This document shows positions 61,024 to 64,000 of a stretch of DNA of 64,000 bases, one piece after another. Source of the stretch: Sinorhizobium saheli (GTDB taxonomy: Bacteria; Pseudomonadota; Alphaproteobacteria; Rhizobiales; Rhizobiaceae); contig NZ_LNQB01000061.1 of the NCBI RefSeq assembly GCF_001651875.1, forward strand, positions 1-64,000, read 5' to 3'. The first letter of the stretch is position 1, and every line of letters starts with the position of its first letter. The notes under the pieces are model-generated. The model was not told the origin of the DNA, searched no databases, and saw only the letters and a list, made by a program, of their open reading frames with translations. The position numbers were made by a program, and so were the translations under genes.

Positions 61024-61818
61024 TTAGCCTGACAACTCGCTCGCGGCAATCGCCGCCAGAGTCAAGTTGCTCTGCGCGCTTTCACCGGACTGCAGAAACC
61101 AGGCGGCGGAAAGCCCGGCATAGGCGAGCACCCAGCGAAGCATCCGGCGTGGTTCGAGCTGCGCTTCCCGCGCGACGATCGCCAGCTGTCTCTGCAGCCG
61201 GCCGGGTGCGGTGACCACGGCCAGTTCCGGGTTGCAGAGGAGATTGGCGTAGTCGAAGCCGCGTTCTCCGTAGAGCCCCTTCGGATCGATGGCGAGCCAG
61301 CCGCGGTCGCCGAAGTCGAGAATATTCCCGTGATGAATGTCGCCATGGAGCACGGCAGGCGGATGCGGTTCGGCAAGAAGGAACCGCGCCGCGTTCCGGC
61401 ATGCCTCGAAAACCCCGCCCTGGGCATTGGCGGCCGGCTCCAGCGCCTCGAACCATCGCTCGAGCGGAACGAGCGCCGGCAGCGGCTTCGTCCGTGCCGC
61501 ATGAAGGGTGGCGACGGTGCGACAGACTATTCGCGTCGCCCGGTCGTCGCTGCCGGTCATTGCCATGTGAAAAAGCGAGCAACGGCTTTCCGCCCGTTCG
61601 AGCAGGATGGCATCGCCGGCATGGGCATAGACGCGTGCGGCGCCGCAGCCGTCCCACCAGCGCATCAGGACGCCGCCGGCTCTTTCCTCGGCCTCCTCAG
61701 CCACTTTGAGCATCGCCGGCTGCCCGCGCCAGCGGACCGGCAAAAGGCGGCTCGATCGTGTAGCGATCGGCTCTCCCTCGGGCTCAAGCGACCATCGTGC
61801 AATCTGAGACGTGAACAT
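61024..61818 (-). CDS. APH(6)/hydroxyurea-type aminoglycoside phosphotransferase-like protein
   Basis: 264 residues, chromosomal kinase of the streptomycin/hydroxyurea phosphotransferase family. Core: ILLERAESRCSLFHMA, catalytic loop VLHGDIHHGNILDFGD, metal-binding WLAIDPKGLYGERGFDYANL. Typical of core rhizobial genomes and not evidence of acquired resistance. Likely transcribed with the acetyltransferase downstream. Confidence 0.88.
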   Translation of the reverse strand: MFTSQIARWSLEPEGEPIATRSSRLLPVRWRGQPAMLKVAEEAEERAGGVLMRWWDGCGAARVYAHAGDAILLERAESRCSLFHMAMTGSDDRATRIVCRTVATLHAARTKPLPALVPLERWFEALEPAANAQGGVFEACRNAARFLLAEPHPPAVLHGDIHHGNILDFGDRGWLAIDPKGLYGERGFDYANLLCNPELAVVTAPGRLQRQLAIVAREAQLEPRRMLRWVLAYAGLSAAWFLQSGESAQSNLTLAAIAASELSG

Positions 61819-61853
61819 CGGGGTCAGTCGGGCGATCTGTCCTGTCGATGGGT

Positions 61854-61965
61854 AAAAAAAGAGGGCCGCAAGAGAACTTGGGCCCTTCAGTTATGAAGGT
61901 TTTCAAACCTCCAGAGGGGAACAGCTGGTGCAGCGGCTGGGGAGGAGAAAGCCGCTAGGTGCATC
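61854..61965 (-). ncRNA. AbcR-type (alpha-r15) small RNA, copy A
   Basis: The minus strand carries the conserved single-stranded targeting core TTCCCCTCTGGAGGTTT and ends in the intrinsic terminator AAGGGCCCAAG...CTTGCGGCCCTCTTTTTTT (61854-61885). Sequence, tandem arrangement and location between lsrB and the APH-like gene match the AbcR1/AbcR2 pair of Sinorhizobium, Hfq-dependent repressors of ABC-transporter mRNAs. The exact 5' end is estimated. Confidence 0.85.
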
Positions 61966-62057
61966 AGCCGAATTCAATATGGGAAGCGCCATTCCGGCTT
62001 TCAATGGGTCTGCCACAGAATTTCGCAACTGCGGGCTGCAGGCGGCGGCGCCAGGGC

Positions 62058-62175
62058 AAAAAAAGAGGGCCGCAAGAAGACTTGGGCCCTTGTAGTTGTG
62101 AAGGTAATTAGAACCTCCAGAGGGGAACAGCTGCTGCGGTGGCACTGGGAGGAGAAGCCACCAAAGATGCATCAG
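62058..62175 (-). ncRNA. AbcR-type (alpha-r15) small RNA, copy B
   Basis: Second copy about 200 bp upstream: core TTCCCCTCTGGAGGTTCTAA, 5' arm GGTGGCTTCTCCTCCCAGTG, and terminator AAGGGCCCAAGTCTTCTTGC then GGCCCTCTTTTTTT (62058-62095). The two copies share core and terminator but differ in the 5' stem, as do AbcR1 and AbcR2. Which is which cannot be assigned from sequence alone. Confidence 0.85.
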
Positions 62176-62307
62176 CTGGGTTCTGTATGCTGCTTTTTTG
62201 GGCTCGCAGCAATCATTTAATATGCATGTCAGCCATGCCATGTGCGCATCCCTGCCCATTTTTGCATCGCACACGAACGCAGCCCCGCGAAAAGGCCCGA
62301 TCGACCC

Positions 62308-62370
62308 GCAGCGCCGCGAGCCTTGTCAGACGCGCAAGGCCGGTGGAACTTCAAAGGCCGCATGTCTTTG
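62308..62370 (+). repeat. Rhizobial palindromic intergenic repeat, family A copy 3 (diverged)
   Basis: GCAGCGCCGCGAGCCTTGTC, AGACGCGCAAGGCCGGTGGA, ACTTCAAAGGCCGCATG aligns with the 7427-7490 copy with several differences. It lies between the AbcR pair and lsrB. Confidence 0.6.
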
Positions 62371-62434
62371 AAAAACAAAAGCCCAGGCCGATGAATGGCG
62401 TGTGCCACAAAATCGGGCAGACCGAAATCGCGCG

Positions 62435-63331
62435 TCAGAAATTCCAGTTCCGGGCCTTGGCGACAATATAGTCGCGGAAGACCTTCAGCTTGGCGGCGTT
62501 CTTCATTTCGTCCGGATAGCAGAAATAAGTGTCGAAGGAGGGGATTTCCGCGCTGATCGGCAGCTGGATCAGCCCGGGGTCGCGGCCGACGATATAGTCG
62601 GGCAGCATGGCGATGCCGATGCCGAGGAGGCAGGCGCGCTTGATCGAGGTCTGGCTGTTGATCTGCAGATGGGAGATCCGCGGATTGTCCGGATCCCGCC
62701 CGGCGATTTCCAACCAATTGACGTCGAGCAGGTAGTTCGGCGCCGGTTCTCCGAAGGTGATGATGCGGTGATTGTCGAGGTCATCGAGCGATTGCGGTTC
62801 GCCATACCTGTTGATGTAGGACGGCGCCGCATAGACATGCATGTGGACGGTGAAGAGCTTGCGCTGGATGAGATCCGACTGCTGCGGCTGGCGCAGCCTT
62901 ATGGCGCAGTCGGCATGACGCATGTTCACGTCAAGCTCCTCATTGTCGAGGATGAGCTGCACCTGGATGTCCGGATAGAGCGACATGAACTCCTGTATCT
63001 TGTCGGTCAGCCAGCCCTGGCCAAGCCCCACCGTGGTCGTGATGCGCAGCTTGCCGCTCGGCTTGTCCGTCGTCTCGCTGAGCTGCGCCTTGACGCTTTC
63101 GAGCTTCATCAGCACTTCATGGGCGGTGCGGTAAAGCATTTCGCCCTGCTCGGTGAGGATCAGGCCGCGCGCGTGGCGGTGAAACAGCTTGATGCCCACG
63201 TCCTGCTCGAGCGCGCTGACCTGCCGGCTGATCGCCGATTGCGAGAGGTGGAGCTTGTCTGCCGCGTGCGTGAACGAGCCGGCCTCGGCCGCCGCATGAA
63301 ATATGCGCAGTTTGTCCCAGTCCAGCGACAT
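62435..63331 (-). CDS. lsrB: LysR-type regulator LsrB
   Basis: 298 residues from MSLDWDKLRIFHAAAEAGSF, a LysR HTH (HAADKLHLSQSAISRQVSAL). The effector domain holds three cysteines, in MRHADCAIRL, IKRACLLGIG and YFCYPDEM, corresponding to those of the redox-sensing LsrB of S. meliloti, which supports antioxidant and symbiotic gene control. The gene order AbcR pair - lsrB - trxB is also that of S. meliloti. Confidence 0.88.
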   Translation of the reverse strand: MSLDWDKLRIFHAAAEAGSFTHAADKLHLSQSAISRQVSALEQDVGIKLFHRHARGLILTEQGEMLYRTAHEVLMKLESVKAQLSETTDKPSGKLRITTTVGLGQGWLTDKIQEFMSLYPDIQVQLILDNEELDVNMRHADCAIRLRQPQQSDLIQRKLFTVHMHVYAAPSYINRYGEPQSLDDLDNHRIITFGEPAPNYLLDVNWLEIAGRDPDNPRISHLQINSQTSIKRACLLGIGIAMLPDYIVGRDPGLIQLPISAEIPSFDTYFCYPDEMKNAAKLKVFRDYIVAKARNWNF

Positions 63332-63449
63332 AAAAGCCCCCATAAAGAATCACTCGGAGAATTCGGCTGTCCGTCCTCCCGAGGTGACCGATGCATCTGT
63401 TCCCATGCGGGACGTCACGCCTTCAAGCGCGCGCCCCGTTTCGCAGCTT

Positions 63450-64000
63450 CTATTCGGCTGCAATTGCGACGGGCATGTGACCCGCCAGATATTTCTCCGC
63501 CTCGAGCGCCGCCATGCAGCCCATGCCGGCCGCGGTGACCGCCTGGCGGTAGATGTCGTCGGTGACATCGCCGGCGGCAAAGACGCCTGCGACATCGGTG
63601 GCGGTCGAATCCGGCGCGGTCCAGAGATAGCCGTTCGGCTTCTGGCGCAGCTTGCCCTTGAACAGTTCGACGGCCGGCGCATGGCCGATGGCGACGAAGA
63701 CGCCGTCGATCGCCATCTCCGAGGTCTCACCCGTCTTGGTGTTGCGAAGCTTCACGCCGGTGACGGAGGCCGGCATCGGCGGCTTGGCGGCCGTGCCGAG
63801 ATATTCGACGACCTCGTGGTCCCAGATGACCTTGACGTTCGGCTTCGCGAACAAACGTTCCTGCAGGATCTTCTCGGCCCGGAAAGCATCGCGGCGGTGC
63901 ACGACCGTAACCGTCTTCGCCAGGTTGGAGAGATAAAGCGCTTCCTCGACCGCCGAGTTGCCGCCACCGACGACGATGACGTCCTTGTTGCGATAGAAGA
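63450..64000 (-). CDS. trxB: Thioredoxin reductase, 5' part beyond the window
   Basis: Only the C-terminal 183 residues lie in the window. NADPH domain: VIVVGGGNSAVEEALYLSNL, VTVVHRRDAFRAEKILQERL; the FAD-binding C-terminal motif GVFAAGDVTDDIYRQAVTAA is complete. The CxxC active site should lie just outside the window. It reduces thioredoxin with NADPH. Immediately upstream of lsrB in the same direction. Confidence 0.95.
   Translation of the reverse strand, partial: FYRNKDVIVVGGGNSAVEEALYLSNLAKTVTVVHRRDAFRAEKILQERLFAKPNVKVIWDHEVVEYLGTAAKPPMPASVTGVKLRNTKTGETSEMAIDGVFVAIGHAPAVELFKGKLRQKPNGYLWTAPDSTATDVAGVFAAGDVTDDIYRQAVTAAGMGCMAALEAEKYLAGHMPVAIAAE

Noticed and set aside
61024..61818. Aminoglycoside phosphotransferase-like gene as acquired resistance
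   Set aside because: It sits in conserved core context with no mobile signature; such genes are native to rhizobial chromosomes.

Overview
The window is chromosomal DNA of an alphaproteobacterium of the Rhizobiaceae, most likely Sinorhizobium/Ensifer. The evidence is high GC, a tandem glycine riboswitch upstream of gcvTHP, an adenosylcobalamin-dependent nrdJ, the lsrB-trxB pair next to two tandem AbcR-type small RNAs, an alphaproteobacterial SOS box (GAAC-N7-GAAC) between uvrA and ssb, and several families of rhizobial palindromic intergenic repeats. The assignment rests on recognition of protein families and gene order; no search was run.

Layout. 1-9400 is core chromosome: gcvP-gcvH-gcvT with its riboswitch, a copper-handling pair (DUF2946-like and a YcnI-PCuAC fusion), several tiny lipoproteins, a GcrA-like mini-protein, a GNAT enzyme and a strong terminator. 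9401-45607 is a 36.2-kb Tn7-like transposon with complete borders: 5-bp target duplication ATAAT, TGT...ACA termini, a perfect 20-bp terminal inverted repeat and further sub-terminal repeats that look like TnsB sites. 45628-64000 is core again: nrdJ, DUF72, uvrA/ssb, marC, gyrA, a lytic transglycosylase, an N-acetyltransferase, an APH-like kinase, two AbcR sRNAs, lsrB and the 3' part of trxB. The element sits 20 bp past the nrdJ stop codon and separates nrdJ from the hairpin that probably terminated it.

Transposon. A translationally coupled tnsA-tnsB-tnsC-tniQ operon (11446-17301, minus strand), preceded by two unrecognised small genes, reads toward the left end. Between tniQ and that end lies an endonuclease/exonuclease/phosphatase gene with an unknown partner. 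The rest of the cargo is a defence island. It holds a PIN/Phd pair in divergent orientation, a MerR regulator with a frameshifted PD-(D/E)XK gene, a 2H phosphoesterase, a second TnsA-like protein with a small partner, a putative four-gene module (GHKL ATPase, soluble AAA-M41 protease, C5 methyltransferase, Vsr), a papain-like protease with an unknown partner and a PPP phosphatase, a zincin-like protein, a DUF429 protein, a Gabija system (gajA-gajB) and a type II CBASS operon (CD-NTase, Cap2, Cap3, 2TM-SAVED Cap14). Relics lie between the modules: a class I fructose-bisphosphate aldolase, a SAVED tail fused to a probable dCTP-deaminase tail, and a decayed membrane ORF.

The most notable points are the apparent nrdJ-linked attachment site, the placement of CBASS directly downstream of and co-directional with nrdJ with the host terminator displaced 36 kb away, the GHKL/AAA-M41/methylase/Vsr module, and the EEP-nuclease pair.
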